From assembly GCF_003477885.1 (NCBI RefSeq), contig NZ_QUEE01000002.1:62001-126000 (forward strand): a stretch of 64,000 nt of DNA, read 5' to 3'. The DNA comes from Lachnotalea sp. AF33-28. GTDB taxonomy: Bacteria; Bacillota; Clostridia; Lachnospirales; Lachnospiraceae. The notes under the pieces are model-generated. The model was not told the DNA's origin. It saw nothing but the letters and a program-made list of their open reading frames with translations, and did no database searches. Below, piece by piece: positions 17,601-28,086 of this stretch; the first letter of the stretch is position 1; every line of letters starts with the position of its first letter. The position numbers and the translations under genes are program-made.

Positions 17601-18832
17601 ACCGCTTATCTGCAGTAGTAAAAAATAATTATCTTGGCGTTCTGATTACCGTATTTTGCTTTCAGAACCTTTTACAAAGATGGATCCCGCCGTTTCAGTA
17701 TTGGGACGAGTTTTATGCATTAGCAGCAGTTCCTTTGTTTTGTATATGGCTTATCCGGCGTAAACCTGTAAGCAGACTGCTTATCGGGATAAGTGCTTTA
17801 TTGGCGGTGTTTCTGCTGACGGGACTGTATTCCAATATTAGATATGGATATCAGCCTCTTAGGATTGCTTTGATAGACGCATATCTGAATGTGAAATTTT
17901 TCCTAAGCATAGGCACAACAATTATATTGTTTGCGCTGTATCCGGCCGATGAAAGCAGAGTGCTTCCCGTTGTGAGGGGGATCATGGCAGTCTTTCTTCT
18001 AAGCTTTATTGCTGAGATGGGGATGTATTTATGGAAACTGATTGAGGGGTATCCGTTTTCCTTTGGAGTGAAGCTGTTTTATGAACATCCCGCATATCTG
18101 GGCGCGGCCTGTGCGTTTATGCTATGCATGATCGTTGGGTGGCTGAAGGATGGAACTGAAAAAACAGTATATGTCAGCGGGCTGCTGACACTTATGATGC
18201 TGACTACCAGAAGTAAGATAGTAGGGAGCGCTTTGCTGTTTCTCATTTTATATATCTGGTTAGTTAAGATGAAACGAAAGCTGGACTTTAGGGTGATCGC
18301 CGGACTGGGCGTTGCGTTATTAGCGGTGGGATGGAATAAAATATATTTTTATTTTGTTTATATCAGTGATTCCGCTCGCTCCGTGCTGACGAGCACCGGC
18401 TTAAAAATCGCGAAAGAATACTTCCCGTTTGGCACTGGTTTTGGAACATTCGGATCGTATTATTCTGGATTGTATTATTCTCCAGTATATAAAATATACG
18501 GAATTGATAAACACAGGGAATTAGGTGAGCAGACAAGGCACTTTATATCGGATACATTTTGGCCGATGATAGCAGGCCAGAATGGAGCGCTGGGCCTTAT
18601 ATGCTATGCCGGAGCCCTTCTGCTTTTGTTTTACCTGATTCAGAAGATTGCAAAACAGAACCGGAAGTATTATTTTATGAGTTTGTACGCATTTCTCTTT
18701 CTATGTGTGGCAAGTTTGGCGGAATCTGCATTTGTTAATACTTATGCGGTGATGCTTGCGGTGCCGATTGGAATAGGGGTGTATAGGAATTATGTGTTAA
18801 ATTTAAATATGAAGAGTGATAAAAATGGATGA
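17597..18832 (+). CDS. Wzy-like polysaccharide polymerase / O-antigen ligase family membrane protein
   Basis: 411 residues with about ten transmembrane helices and one large extracytoplasmic loop (about residues 255-325), the plan of Wzy/WaaL proteins. Sequence conservation in this class is low, so the assignment rests on topology and position in the glycan operon. It would join exported repeat units outside the membrane. Starts in the ATGA overlap with the radical SAM gene and overlaps the next GT by 8 bases. Confidence 0.75.
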   Translation: MNRLSAVVKNNYLGVLITVFCFQNLLQRWIPPFQYWDEFYALAAVPLFCIWLIRRKPVSRLLIGISALLAVFLLTGLYSNIRYGYQPLRIALIDAYLNVKFFLSIGTTIILFALYPADESRVLPVVRGIMAVFLLSFIAEMGMYLWKLIEGYPFSFGVKLFYEHPAYLGAACAFMLCMIVGWLKDGTEKTVYVSGLLTLMMLTTRSKIVGSALLFLILYIWLVKMKRKLDFRVIAGLGVALLAVGWNKIYFYFVYISDSARSVLTSTGLKIAKEYFPFGTGFGTFGSYYSGLYYSPVYKIYGIDKHRELGEQTRHFISDTFWPMIAGQNGALGLICYAGALLLLFYLIQKIAKQNRKYYFMSLYAFLFLCVASLAESAFVNTYAVMLAVPIGIGVYRNYVLNLNMKSDKNG

Positions 18833-19811
18833 GCAATATAAAGTCAGCATTATTGTACCTATGTATAATGCAGAAAAGAGTATCAGGCGGGCTGTTGAAT
18901 CATTGCTTTGTCAGGATTACTACAATATAGAAATAATATTAGTGGATGACGGTTCGACCGATGATACGTTAGATGAAGTGATGGCGATTGCTGCATCAGA
19001 TGACCGTGTCCGCTTAATAAAAAAGAAGCATACCGGGGTATCTCTTACAAGAAACAGGGGACTGAATGAATCGACAGGGGATTATATAGCATTTTGTGAC
19101 AGCGATGATTATGTGGATGAGACATATATATCATCAATGTTACGCTATTTGGATTCTGATACCGATATGGTGATCTGTAAAACAAACCATTTTCAGCGTA
19201 CAGACGGGCAGGATGGTCCATTGTATTACAGGTTAGATAAGAATTACTGCAAAGAATGGTATATTTCCGCATCTGAATATGCTTCACGTGGACCAGTATG
19301 CAAAATTTTTAAGCGCAGTATTATTCGGCAACATAATATTGAGTTTGATGAGACATTATGCTTCGGCGAGGATCTGCTGTTTGTACTTAACTATATGGAA
19401 CGGTGCCGCCGAATTTGCTTGTTAAATCAAATTCATTATTTTATTTCGATTCGTAACGATAGCCTCACGAGAAGTATTACACAAGCTAAAATTGATAGCT
19501 TGTTAATTGCACATAAGACATATTATGAGTTCTTATGCCGTTATGGATTCAATGATAGGAACAATATGAAATATTACTGGCTTACCCTGCTGGAGGACTA
19601 TTACATAAATTGTATTTTTATTTATAGCAGGCTGCAAAATAAAAATGCGAAAAATTTGTTTTATCGATTTTCAAGGGCAGATATAATTATCGATGCAATT
19701 ATACATATAAAGGATATAAGAATGTCTTTGCATAAAAAGATACTCATAAAATGTAAAAGTCCATGGATGTGGCGGTTATTTGTGAAATTAGCAGGGAAGA
19801 GACAAAGATGA
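18825..19811 (+). CDS. Glycosyltransferase family 2
   Basis: 328 residues, GT-A fold: KVSIIVPMYNAEKSI at the start, VDDGSTDDT nucleotide-binding loop, and the metal-binding CDSDDYVD. The C-terminal half is a variable acceptor domain. Start chosen at the ATG overlapping the upstream stop; an in-frame codon at 18816 has no SD. From here the DNA becomes clearly more AT-rich. Confidence 0.9.
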   Translation: MDEQYKVSIIVPMYNAEKSIRRAVESLLCQDYYNIEIILVDDGSTDDTLDEVMAIAASDDRVRLIKKKHTGVSLTRNRGLNESTGDYIAFCDSDDYVDETYISSMLRYLDSDTDMVICKTNHFQRTDGQDGPLYYRLDKNYCKEWYISASEYASRGPVCKIFKRSIIRQHNIEFDETLCFGEDLLFVLNYMERCRRICLLNQIHYFISIRNDSLTRSITQAKIDSLLIAHKTYYEFLCRYGFNDRNNMKYYWLTLLEDYYINCIFIYSRLQNKNAKNLFYRFSRADIIIDAIIHIKDIRMSLHKKILIKCKSPWMWRLFVKLAGKRQR

Positions 19812-20956
19812 ACAAATACTACGTAGTGGCATATAAGGAAGTAAACTTCGGTGATGATCTTCTTATGGATACACTGTTCTGCAGGTATCCTGAGGCAGAA
19901 TTTGTTATGACAGCTCCGGGATGTTATAGAAAAATTTTTAATCAATATGGTAATTTGAAAATAATATGTCGGGATAGCTTTATTTATAAGATTTTTAATA
20001 AATTAGTATCGTCTTATTCGGTAATTATGCACAGAGACTATCCAAAATGTCTTGAAGATATTATCATAAATTCATTTAAACGTATTATCTATATCGGTGG
20101 ATCAATCTTTATTGAAAAGGAAGATGCTCATCAAGTATCCTATGAGCGTAAATGGTGGAAAAAAGCAATTGATGGTGATAAAAAAGTATACATTCTGGAT
20201 GCTAATTTTGGACCATTTCGAAGTGCTTCATATACAAATGCAATGCAATCAGTTTTTAAAAAGTGTCAGGATGTTTGTTTTAGGGATCAATATTCATTTC
20301 ATATGTTCTCACATATAAAAACTGTTAGATATGGAAATGACATCGCATTTCTGACGAAAACATGTAAAAGAACAAAAAATGTTAGTGATAAATATGTTTT
20401 TGTTTCAGTGGTTTATCCGGCAAACAACTTCGCTGCTGATTTAAATGTACATAATGAATATATCAGAAAAATGGCAGAAATGCATAAAAGTGCGCAAAAG
20501 TATGGCCTTGGAATAAAATATGTTGCATTTTGTAAATTTGAAAATGATGACAAAACACTGGATGAGATAAAAAATGTTATTGGTGATTCTGATACGGCAG
20601 AATACATTGTATATGATGGAAATATTGAAGAAATCAAGCAGATGGTTACAGACAGCGTTGGTGTTATATCGGCTCGCTTTCATGGAATGGTGCTGAGTTC
20701 AGTACAAAATCGTCCCACTTTTTATATTGCCTACAGTACAAAAGGTATTAATGTAATACAAGACAACCACTTAGATATTAATTATATAAGACTTAAAGAT
20801 ATTAAAGACATAGATTCCGACAGGATAATTGCTTCTATGGTACATGATCAAGGAAAACTTTTATTAAAGGAAGAAATCTATAAAAGTGCGAACGAGCAAT
20901 TTATAATTTTGGATAAAGAAAACAGGAATACGAATCATATTTCAAAAATAATATAA
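19808..20956 (+). CDS. Polysaccharide pyruvyl transferase family protein
   Basis: 382 residues of the PF04230 family (CsaB/WcaK-like, GT-B-like fold). Diagnostic features are the N-terminal NFGDDLLMDTL and the C-terminal ISARFHGMVLSSVQNRP. The family transfers pyruvate from phosphoenolpyruvate to sugars as acidic ketals. This would give the glycan a negative charge. Start in an ATGA overlap with the GT2 gene; an upstream in-frame ATG at 19763 lacks an SD. Confidence 0.85.
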   Translation: MNKYYVVAYKEVNFGDDLLMDTLFCRYPEAEFVMTAPGCYRKIFNQYGNLKIICRDSFIYKIFNKLVSSYSVIMHRDYPKCLEDIIINSFKRIIYIGGSIFIEKEDAHQVSYERKWWKKAIDGDKKVYILDANFGPFRSASYTNAMQSVFKKCQDVCFRDQYSFHMFSHIKTVRYGNDIAFLTKTCKRTKNVSDKYVFVSVVYPANNFAADLNVHNEYIRKMAEMHKSAQKYGLGIKYVAFCKFENDDKTLDEIKNVIGDSDTAEYIVYDGNIEEIKQMVTDSVGVISARFHGMVLSSVQNRPTFYIAYSTKGINVIQDNHLDINYIRLKDIKDIDSDRIIASMVHDQGKLLLKEEIYKSANEQFIILDKENRNTNHISKII

Positions 20957-20986
20957 CTAAGAAAAATGCAAGAAAGAGGAGAATAA

Positions 20987-22033
20987 GTGAATTTTGCTAT
21001 TATACCCACAAGCCCGGACCGGGATCATGACAGGTTGTTTGATATAAGCGACCCCATTCTGAATGCTGATAACAGGCTCATGCCATACTATGAAATTCGT
21101 TCCCATATGAAAAAAGATGGTCATGATTTGAGAACATACGATATGTATCAGGATTATTCAGAGGTGGATTATTTTATCTTCTATCGAAAAGCAACCAGAT
21201 TATGGATTCATTTACTTCTGAAAGGTTATGAAGATAAAATCATATACTATGCCTGCGAACCCGAAACTGTAGTTCCGGAGCATTCAACTACAGGACTCAG
21301 CACTCTGTCTAATTATTATAAGGCTATACTAACCTGGAATGATGATGCAGTAGATGATGTTGCAAGATTTAAGATTTTTTCAACCTATTATTTTCATCCG
21401 AGTTGGGAAACAGTATCTTTTAATAATCGAAAATTGCTGGTGAATATTTCTTCTAACAAAAATTCGCAGAGTGTAAAAGGATTATACCAAGAGCGTAAAC
21501 GTATAATTGAATATTTTGAAGGCATTTCAGGTGAAGACTTTGCATTATATGGAAGAGGATGGGAAAACCTAAATTACCATAATTATATGGGAAGCTGTAA
21601 AGACAAATTCGCAGTTTTCCGTACCTTCAAATTTGTATTGTGCTTGGAAAATATGAAGAATGTACGCGGATATATATCTGAAAAAATATTTGACTGTTTC
21701 ATGGCAGGTACGGTACCGGTTTACCAGGGCGCTGTAAATATTGCCGAATTTGTGCCACAGGAGTGTTTTATTGACTACAGTGCGTTTAAGACTCCGGAGG
21801 AACTGCATACTTTCCTGAAGAATATGGATAGAGAAACTTGGTTGCAGTATATGAACGCAATTAAAGACTATATAGGTTCTAATCGGATAAGTCCGTTTAC
21901 TGCTGCAGGATACTGTAAAACAGTATATCATGTTGTTGATAAAATGAAACAACGTTCATTTCATCTAGGACTGAAAAGTATATTCAAAATTATAATGACG
22001 GAGGGAAAAAGGAAACTGAATGGGTTGCATTAA
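20987..22033 (+). CDS. Glycosyltransferase family 10 (alpha-1,3-fucosyltransferase-like)
   Basis: 348 residues from GTG with AGAGGAG upstream. The C-terminal half has the conserved GT10 GDP-fucose site: KFVLCLENMKNVRGYISEK followed by DCFMAGTVPVYQGA. The N-terminal acceptor domain is divergent, as usual. No GDP-fucose synthesis genes (gmd, fcl) are in the window, so the donor would have to be made elsewhere or the specificity differs. Confidence 0.85.
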   Translation: MNFAIIPTSPDRDHDRLFDISDPILNADNRLMPYYEIRSHMKKDGHDLRTYDMYQDYSEVDYFIFYRKATRLWIHLLLKGYEDKIIYYACEPETVVPEHSTTGLSTLSNYYKAILTWNDDAVDDVARFKIFSTYYFHPSWETVSFNNRKLLVNISSNKNSQSVKGLYQERKRIIEYFEGISGEDFALYGRGWENLNYHNYMGSCKDKFAVFRTFKFVLCLENMKNVRGYISEKIFDCFMAGTVPVYQGAVNIAEFVPQECFIDYSAFKTPEELHTFLKNMDRETWLQYMNAIKDYIGSNRISPFTAAGYCKTVYHVVDKMKQRSFHLGLKSIFKIIMTEGKRKLNGLH

Positions 22034-23226
22034 ACGTTTTGTTACTTTATCTATCAATATGAAGAGTGTTGATTATGTAAAAGATGTAGGACAGATACCA
22101 TATGTTCTCCATAAAAAATACGGTTATGAATCTGCTGTAGCTGGATACCAGGTGGAAAGTGAGTATTTAAAACAAGAGGTAAAGGGGTTTCAAACGTTAT
22201 AAACGAAATTTTTTTAATTTTTTACCGGTTCTATTATTGTTTTTAGGAGATTATGCTACCTATAGCGGTGTTAGATATCTTCTGAAAAATGCAAAGAGAA
22301 TTGATGTGTTGAATATCTATCATATACACAATCCACATATGCCATTTTGGATTTTAGCTTATAAATGGTTGAATCCACGTGGGATAGTTTATTTAAAGTT
22401 GGATATTCCAAAGTATTTGTATGAAGAATATAAGGAATACCTTTATGGAAAACATAAATTTCCACATTATCATTTTCGTTCAAGATTTGCGTGCAAGGTC
22501 GCTGGGAATACTAGAAAATGCGATATTGTAAGCGTGGAGTCACATGAACTTGTGGAACTAGTGGCTAATCTGCTGAAACGGGAGGTCTTGTATATTCCTA
22601 ATGGCCTATATAACAGGAAAGCTGTAGATGGCAATTTAAAAGAAAATATTATAATGTGTGCTGCAAATTTAGAAATGCCGATCAAGCAAATTGATGTTTT
22701 GATGGAAGCTTTTACAAGAATTGATCCGGCCATAGGCAATGAATGGACACTTATTCTGGCGGGCGCATATGGAAAGCGCTTTAAACAGATATATGATAAA
22801 TTCTGTGTTGACTATCCGGATGTTGCGGATAAAGTCATTCTTACAGGTGAGATAATCAATCGAAATGAATTAATGAATTTATATGAGAAAGCGAAGATAT
22901 TTGTGCTCCCCTCTAAAACAGAAAACTTCAGTTTGGCGGCCCTGGAAGCCCTGGGAAATGGAGATTTTGCAATTCTTTCTGATGGAGTGACATCTAAAGA
23001 TGATCTAATGGATCGGGATGGAATGGGATTTATAATTAAATCCGGGGATGTGAAAGATTGTACAGAGAAACTAGAAAAAGCAATAAAATTCTTACAAGAT
23101 AAAGATGCTTCATTTTATGAAGAAATCAGCAGCCATACTTTAATGCGTTTTTCTTGGGAAGAAATATTAAAAACACTGAATGAAAAAATAAATCAGGTAG
23201 GTATAAATGAATATAAGAATTGTTAG
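22020..23226 (+). pseudogene. Glycosyltransferase family 4, interrupted by a frameshift
   Basis: The first frame (22020-22202) encodes a GT4 N terminus (SVDYVKDVGQIPYVLHKKYG) and stops at 22202. The second frame continues the same protein from about 22183 (VKGFKRYKRNFFNFLPVL, then GDYATYSGVRYLL) to 23226, with PNGLYN and the donor site PSKTENFSLAALEALGNG. Removing one G from the GGGG run at 22184-22187 restores one chain of about 400 residues. The start has AAGGA 6 bases upstream. It is either a recent mutation, a phase-variable tract or a sequencing error. Confidence 0.8.
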
Positions 23227-24172
23227 CCGGACTAAGCGTGGGATTCATAAAGCAGTTGATCGTTTTGATACTTATCTATGGAATCAAAAATGGAGAGAGG
23301 TAACAAAAAAAGGTACAGGAAAAACATTTTATGTGATTCGAAGAGGTCATGCAAATGTTGGGTTGTTTTCTTATGTAACGGTTGCTATGGGACATATTTA
23401 TCATGCGATTGAGATAGGTGCTATTCCGATTATTGATATGAAAAATTATGAAAATACCTATTTGGACCGATCGCTCCTATGTAAGGAAAACGCCTGGGAG
23501 TATTTTTATGAACAGCCGATGGGATACCGGCTGGAGGATATAGGTAGTGAGGATACGGTGATTTATAGCTACGGCGGACCACTGAAATATACTGTTAATA
23601 CCCGTTCTATATATGACCATAGGGCATTTAAAGAATGGCGTGAAATATACAATAAGTATATTCGAATAAATCAGGAATGTATGTCAGAGATAGAGAAGCA
23701 GTTTAAGAGATTGTTTGCAAATATGGATATGAATAAAGTATTAGGAGTTAAACTGCGAGGAACAGATTATATTATGACTAAACCGTTGCATCATCCAATC
23801 CAGCCAACAGTTTCAGAGGCCCTCCCACAGATTCATTTGATGTTGAAAAAATATGGTTTAAGTAAAATATACCTTCAAACAGAAGATGCAAACATTTTAG
23901 CGGAGATGAAAGATATATTTGGTGATACGCTTATAGTGCCGGAATCCTGTTGGTATAACACTGAAAAAAAACAACTTATAACTTCTGTCCTGCAGGAAAG
24001 CAACGATATGCGTCAAAATGGAATGGAATATTTGAGGGACACATACTTTCTTTCACAATGTCAGTATTTAGTTGCCGGATTAAATGGCGGTTCATTAATG
24101 GCATGCTTAATGGGTAACTATAAGGACTGCTTTATATTTAATCTTGGTTATTATGGTGAAAGGGAGACATAA
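23207..24172 (+). CDS. Fucosyltransferase-like protein (GT23/O-FucT superfamily type)
   Basis: 321 residues. The core KVLGVKLRGTDYIMTKPLHH followed by PIQPT, and later IYLQTEDANIL, match the GDP-fucose-binding pattern of alpha-1,6/alpha-1,2/O-fucosyltransferase-like proteins (H/R-x-RGTD and HPxxP). Exact CAZy family uncertain. Starts inside the 3' end of the broken GT4 gene, with AGGTAGG upstream. With the GT10 enzyme it suggests a fucosylated side chain. Confidence 0.65.
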   Translation: MNIRIVSRTKRGIHKAVDRFDTYLWNQKWREVTKKGTGKTFYVIRRGHANVGLFSYVTVAMGHIYHAIEIGAIPIIDMKNYENTYLDRSLLCKENAWEYFYEQPMGYRLEDIGSEDTVIYSYGGPLKYTVNTRSIYDHRAFKEWREIYNKYIRINQECMSEIEKQFKRLFANMDMNKVLGVKLRGTDYIMTKPLHHPIQPTVSEALPQIHLMLKKYGLSKIYLQTEDANILAEMKDIFGDTLIVPESCWYNTEKKQLITSVLQESNDMRQNGMEYLRDTYFLSQCQYLVAGLNGGSLMACLMGNYKDCFIFNLGYYGERET

Positions 24173-24174
24173 AA

Positions 24175-25917
24175 ATGAAGATTAGGGATTTAATAAAGAA
24201 GATCGCAGGAATTTTATCGGGCCGACAAAAGAAACAGCTTTATGTGCTGACTTTTTTGGTTATTATCGGTGCTTTTTTTGAGTTGATCGGTGTATCCGCA
24301 ATTCTTCCACTGATTAACTTGATCAGTGAAAGCGGCGAGTCCATATCAAATTCATTTCTGTTAATATTGTATGAAACACTTGGTCTGAATACAAAGATGC
24401 AGTTAATGTCTGTTATGATAATAATTCTAATACTTATTTATGTATTTAAGAATACTTTTTTAGCCTATATGTATAACAAAGAATATGGATTTGTATACTC
24501 ACTGCAAAAGGATGTAGCCTGTAGATTGCTGGATAACTACCTGCACGAGGATTATAGTTTTTTCCTGAAAACAAATTCAGCTGAATTGCTTAGAAGCATA
24601 AACACGGATGTAAGCCAATTTGTTCAAATGATATTAAATGTGTTGCTGCTGGTAACAGATGGGCTTGTAGTGATAGTATTAAGCTTTTACCTGTTGATAA
24701 CGGATGTCTTGACCTCAATGTTGGTCGTGGCTTTGCTTCTGTTGTGTATTGTTCTGCTGCAAGTTAGTGTTCGGAAAAAAACCAAGATATTAGGAAAGAA
24801 AAATCAAAGTACAATGGGAAAAATGATTCAGTGGCTGAATCAGGCTTTTGGAGGAATAAAGGCAACTAAGGTTTCAAAGCATGAGAGCTATTATATAGAC
24901 AAATATAGAGCAAATTATCAGATCTTTGCGGAGGGAATGAGAAGGTACTCAATCTATAACCAGATACCCAAATATGTGATAGAGACAGTCATTGTTGTTG
25001 GAATATTGGCGGTAATTTTAATAAAAATGTTACTTAAACAGGATATGTCTAATTTCTTGCCCCAATTGTCAGTTTTTGCAGTAGCCGCTTTTCGTTTGCT
25101 GCCAGCTGCAAACCGAATCAATGGATATTTTAATACTATTAATTTCTATTATCCATCTGTTGATTTGATTTATAGAGACCTTAAGGATTATAAGCCGGAA
25201 GAAAAAGAGAACGACGAAAAAGAGACAATAGAAAGCGGTGATATAGAGCTTCGCAATATCTCGTATAAATATCCGGATGCTGAAGAAAGTGTATTGGAAA
25301 ATATATCAGCAGTGCTGAAAGAAAATACGGCAACTGCTCTGGTTGGACCATCAGGATCAGGAAAATCGACGTTTGCAGATATTGTTTTGGGCCTCCTTCA
25401 CCCATATTCGGGCGAGATATTGGTGAATGGACGAAAGATAAAAAACTACGGACGGTATTGCTCACGAAATATGGGATATATACCTCAATCCATTTATTTA
25501 TCGGATGATACTATAAGAAATAATATTGCATTTGGTATAGAAGAAGAGGCGATAGATGATAATCAGATATGGAAAGTTCTAAAAGACGCTCAGTTAGATG
25601 AATTTATAAAGGAACTGCCCGATGGTTTGAATACCGTTGTTGGTGAAAGTGGAGTGAGGCTTTCTGGAGGGCAACGGCAGAGAATTGGAATTGCCAGAGC
25701 ACTTTATTCCAATCCTTCAGTTATTATACTAGACGAAGCCACTTCCGCATTGGATACGGAGACGGAATCTGCTGTTATGGAAGCTGTTGATGAATTAAGG
25801 GGTAAGAAAACCCTCTTAATTATCGCACATAGGTTATCTACACTCAGGAATTGCGATATTATATATGAAATAAAGAATAAAAATGTAGTTTGCCAGCAAA
25901 GAAGTCCATTCAAATGA
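24175..25917 (+). CDS. ABC transporter with fused membrane and ATPase domains (glycan flippase/exporter)
   Basis: 580 residues: a type IV exporter membrane domain with six helices (about 20-320) and an ATPase domain with Walker A GPSGSGKST (about 390), signature LSGGQRQR (about 496), Walker B VIILDEAT and the H-loop IIAHRLST. It works as a homodimer of the MsbA/PglK kind. PglK-type proteins flip lipid-linked oligosaccharides. No Wzx appears in the locus, so this gene is the best candidate for moving the repeat unit across the membrane. Two bases separate it from the preceding gene. Confidence 0.88.
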   Translation: MKIRDLIKKIAGILSGRQKKQLYVLTFLVIIGAFFELIGVSAILPLINLISESGESISNSFLLILYETLGLNTKMQLMSVMIIILILIYVFKNTFLAYMYNKEYGFVYSLQKDVACRLLDNYLHEDYSFFLKTNSAELLRSINTDVSQFVQMILNVLLLVTDGLVVIVLSFYLLITDVLTSMLVVALLLLCIVLLQVSVRKKTKILGKKNQSTMGKMIQWLNQAFGGIKATKVSKHESYYIDKYRANYQIFAEGMRRYSIYNQIPKYVIETVIVVGILAVILIKMLLKQDMSNFLPQLSVFAVAAFRLLPAANRINGYFNTINFYYPSVDLIYRDLKDYKPEEKENDEKETIESGDIELRNISYKYPDAEESVLENISAVLKENTATALVGPSGSGKSTFADIVLGLLHPYSGEILVNGRKIKNYGRYCSRNMGYIPQSIYLSDDTIRNNIAFGIEEEAIDDNQIWKVLKDAQLDEFIKELPDGLNTVVGESGVRLSGGQRQRIGIARALYSNPSVIILDEATSALDTETESAVMEAVDELRGKKTLLIIAHRLSTLRNCDIIYEIKNKNVVCQQRSPFK

Positions 25918-26124
25918 GGTCGGAAGATGCGCTGGCTGTATTGAAAATCCGTCAGTAGGTACAATGCTCCTGTACTTATAAAACAAAGTTTATATATTTA
26001 ATTACCACTTTGTATAGCTATATCTGGAGTGATCTATAATTAGGTCGTGTAAATTGGAAGTTGCTATAAGTGAGTCCAGATAATTGACATATATCCTAAA
26101 AAGAAAAAGGTTAAATAATAAAAA
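25918..26124 (+). other. AT-rich spacer within the glycan locus
   Basis: 207 bases without a gene. A TTGACA near 26085 could start a new transcript for the following genes, but no convincing -10 box is paired with it. A weak hairpin around 25956-25978 could reduce read-through from the ABC gene. Probably a junction between two acquired blocks. Confidence 0.35.
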
Positions 26125-27237
26125 ATGAAAATACTGCATTTGTTAAGCGGAGGCGGTCTTGGCGGCATAGAAATACTGTGCAGGGATATCGCGCATAATT
26201 CTAAACAGGAGAATGAATTTGTTTTTTTGTTCTCCGGAGGGAAAATTACAGATGAATTAGAAAGAGAAGGACAGCATATTTATCGACTTTATTTAAAGAA
26301 AGGCAGGATCCGAAGGATCGGTTACCTGATGCGCTTGGTCCGAATACAGCAGTATGATGTAATTATTGCACATCATGGGACATTAAGTATTTTCCTATAC
26401 TATTTATTTTTACAGGCTGTGTTTCCTGAAAAAATTTATATAAAATATCTGCATTCCGTATTTGATGAGCGTTTCTACTATAAAAATAACTGGTTTCATG
26501 ATAGGCTTATCTGCTGGTCACTGAACCGTATTTTCAGAGTATCTGATCATATTGTAGCGGTATCGGAATATGTGAAGGTAAGTTTTGCAAAGCGTTTTCC
26601 ATGCAACAGTGAGCGGATTGCAGTCATATATAATGGCATACCCATAAAGAAATACAACTTATTAAAGCAGCAGGAGCGTGGACATGGACGTACCCTTCTC
26701 TATATCGGCAGGCTGGAGAAAGAAAAAGGACTTGCCATACTGCTGAAGGCAGCTGGAATTATGGAGAAGGACGGGCTATATAGTTTTAGAATTATTATTG
26801 TAGGTTCTGGCTCCTATACAGAAGTGTTGGAAAGAGTGATAGCGGAAGAACGGTTAGAAGAGAGAGTTATTCTTGAGAAAGAGACTTTGGATAAAGATAA
26901 ATATTATGGACTAGCTGATATCTTTCTGTATCCGTCTGTTTGCAGAGAAGCATTTGGAATATCGATAGTAGAGGCAATGCAGCAAGGATTGCTTTGTGTT
27001 GCATCAGATACGGGAGGAATCCCAGAGCTTATTAATCATCAAACAAATGGATTTTTGTTTCGGACCGGTAATGCGAGATCTTTAGTAAATTGTCTTTATG
27101 GGATTTTTAATATGGATCAGGAAACAAAAAATGCAGTATGTATGCAAGCTGCTGTGACCGCGCAAGGATTTTCTATTGAGAATACTATCGAACAATTAGA
27201 AAAACTGTATGAAAAATGGGGAGAAGTAAGTGAGTAA
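26125..27237 (+). CDS. Glycosyltransferase family 4
   Basis: 370 residues: N-terminal ILHLLSGGGLGGIEILCRD, then GRLEKEKGLAILL and the donor motif REAFGISIVEAMQQG with the EX7E pair. Cytoplasmic GT-B enzyme. It overlaps licD by 8 bases, so the two are likely translated together and this GT may make the sugar that receives phosphorylcholine. Confidence 0.87.
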   Translation: MKILHLLSGGGLGGIEILCRDIAHNSKQENEFVFLFSGGKITDELEREGQHIYRLYLKKGRIRRIGYLMRLVRIQQYDVIIAHHGTLSIFLYYLFLQAVFPEKIYIKYLHSVFDERFYYKNNWFHDRLICWSLNRIFRVSDHIVAVSEYVKVSFAKRFPCNSERIAVIYNGIPIKKYNLLKQQERGHGRTLLYIGRLEKEKGLAILLKAAGIMEKDGLYSFRIIIVGSGSYTEVLERVIAEERLEERVILEKETLDKDKYYGLADIFLYPSVCREAFGISIVEAMQQGLLCVASDTGGIPELINHQTNGFLFRTGNARSLVNCLYGIFNMDQETKNAVCMQAAVTAQGFSIENTIEQLEKLYEKWGEVSE

Positions 27238-28057
27238 TAGACGTTTAAGACAGCTTCAACTGCTGCAGCTAAAAATATTAAAAGAAGTGAAAAGAGTATG
27301 TGACTCTAATAATATTCCCTATTGGCTTGATGCGGGTACCCTATTGGGAGCTGTTCGGCATAAAGGTGCTATTCCATGGGATGACGATTTGGATATTGGA
27401 TTATTAGAGTCTGATTATAGAAGATTAAAGGCATTGGTTTTAGAAGGCGAGTTAGGGGAGGATTTCTTCTGGGAAGATTGGGAGACGGATCCATTTTATG
27501 GCTTTCCTTATGCAAAAATATGTCTGCAAGGAACAGAGTATGTCGAAGAAAAAAATAGGAAAAGCAGTGCTAGAAGAGCTATATTTATAGATGTTTTTCC
27601 GTATTATCCATGCGCGCCCACCGCAAAGGAAAGAGCTTGGGAATCAAAAAAATTGAAAGTTTTAACTCATTTGTTGTTGTGTAAAATGAAATATGAGGTT
27701 TGGGCTGGTGAGGGAATCGGCAAAATTCTAAAGTTCCTTCCCATAAGAATCTGCTCTCATTTTACAGATGTAAAGAGAATTAGAAAAGATATGATGAAGA
27801 TTTTTAGACGCCATTATGGAGAGGCGGTTCAGGAAATATACGTTGGAGATGGGCAGTGCGGCGCAAGATGGTTATTTCCAAAGCAATGGTTTGAGACGTT
27901 AATTGATATGCAATATGAAGATGGGCTCTATAAAGTACCCGAAAAATATAAAGATTATTTAACTAAAGTGTATGGGGATTATCAGATAATACCGGATGAA
28001 AAAAAGAGAGAATGTCACAATATTCTCTCATTAGATTTGGGAAAATATGAGATATAG
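27230..28057 (+). CDS. licD: LicD-family phosphorylcholine transferase
   Basis: 275 residues from GTG. The LicD/fukutin-type nucleotidyltransferase fold is shown by WLDAGTLLGAVRHKG and the metal-binding IPWDDDLDIG (Asp 51-53). LicD enzymes transfer phosphorylcholine from CDP-choline to a sugar of teichoic acid, LPS or capsule. The presence of LicC/LicA-like genes and a choline-type carrier just downstream supports phosphorylcholine rather than another phospho-substituent. Confidence 0.88.
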   Translation: MSNRRLRQLQLLQLKILKEVKRVCDSNNIPYWLDAGTLLGAVRHKGAIPWDDDLDIGLLESDYRRLKALVLEGELGEDFFWEDWETDPFYGFPYAKICLQGTEYVEEKNRKSSARRAIFIDVFPYYPCAPTAKERAWESKKLKVLTHLLLCKMKYEVWAGEGIGKILKFLPIRICSHFTDVKRIRKDMMKIFRRHYGEAVQEIYVGDGQCGARWLFPKQWFETLIDMQYEDGLYKVPEKYKDYLTKVYGDYQIIPDEKKRECHNILSLDLGKYEI

Positions 28058-28086
28058 ATGGGCTTTAGGAAACAGGGGATTGATGA

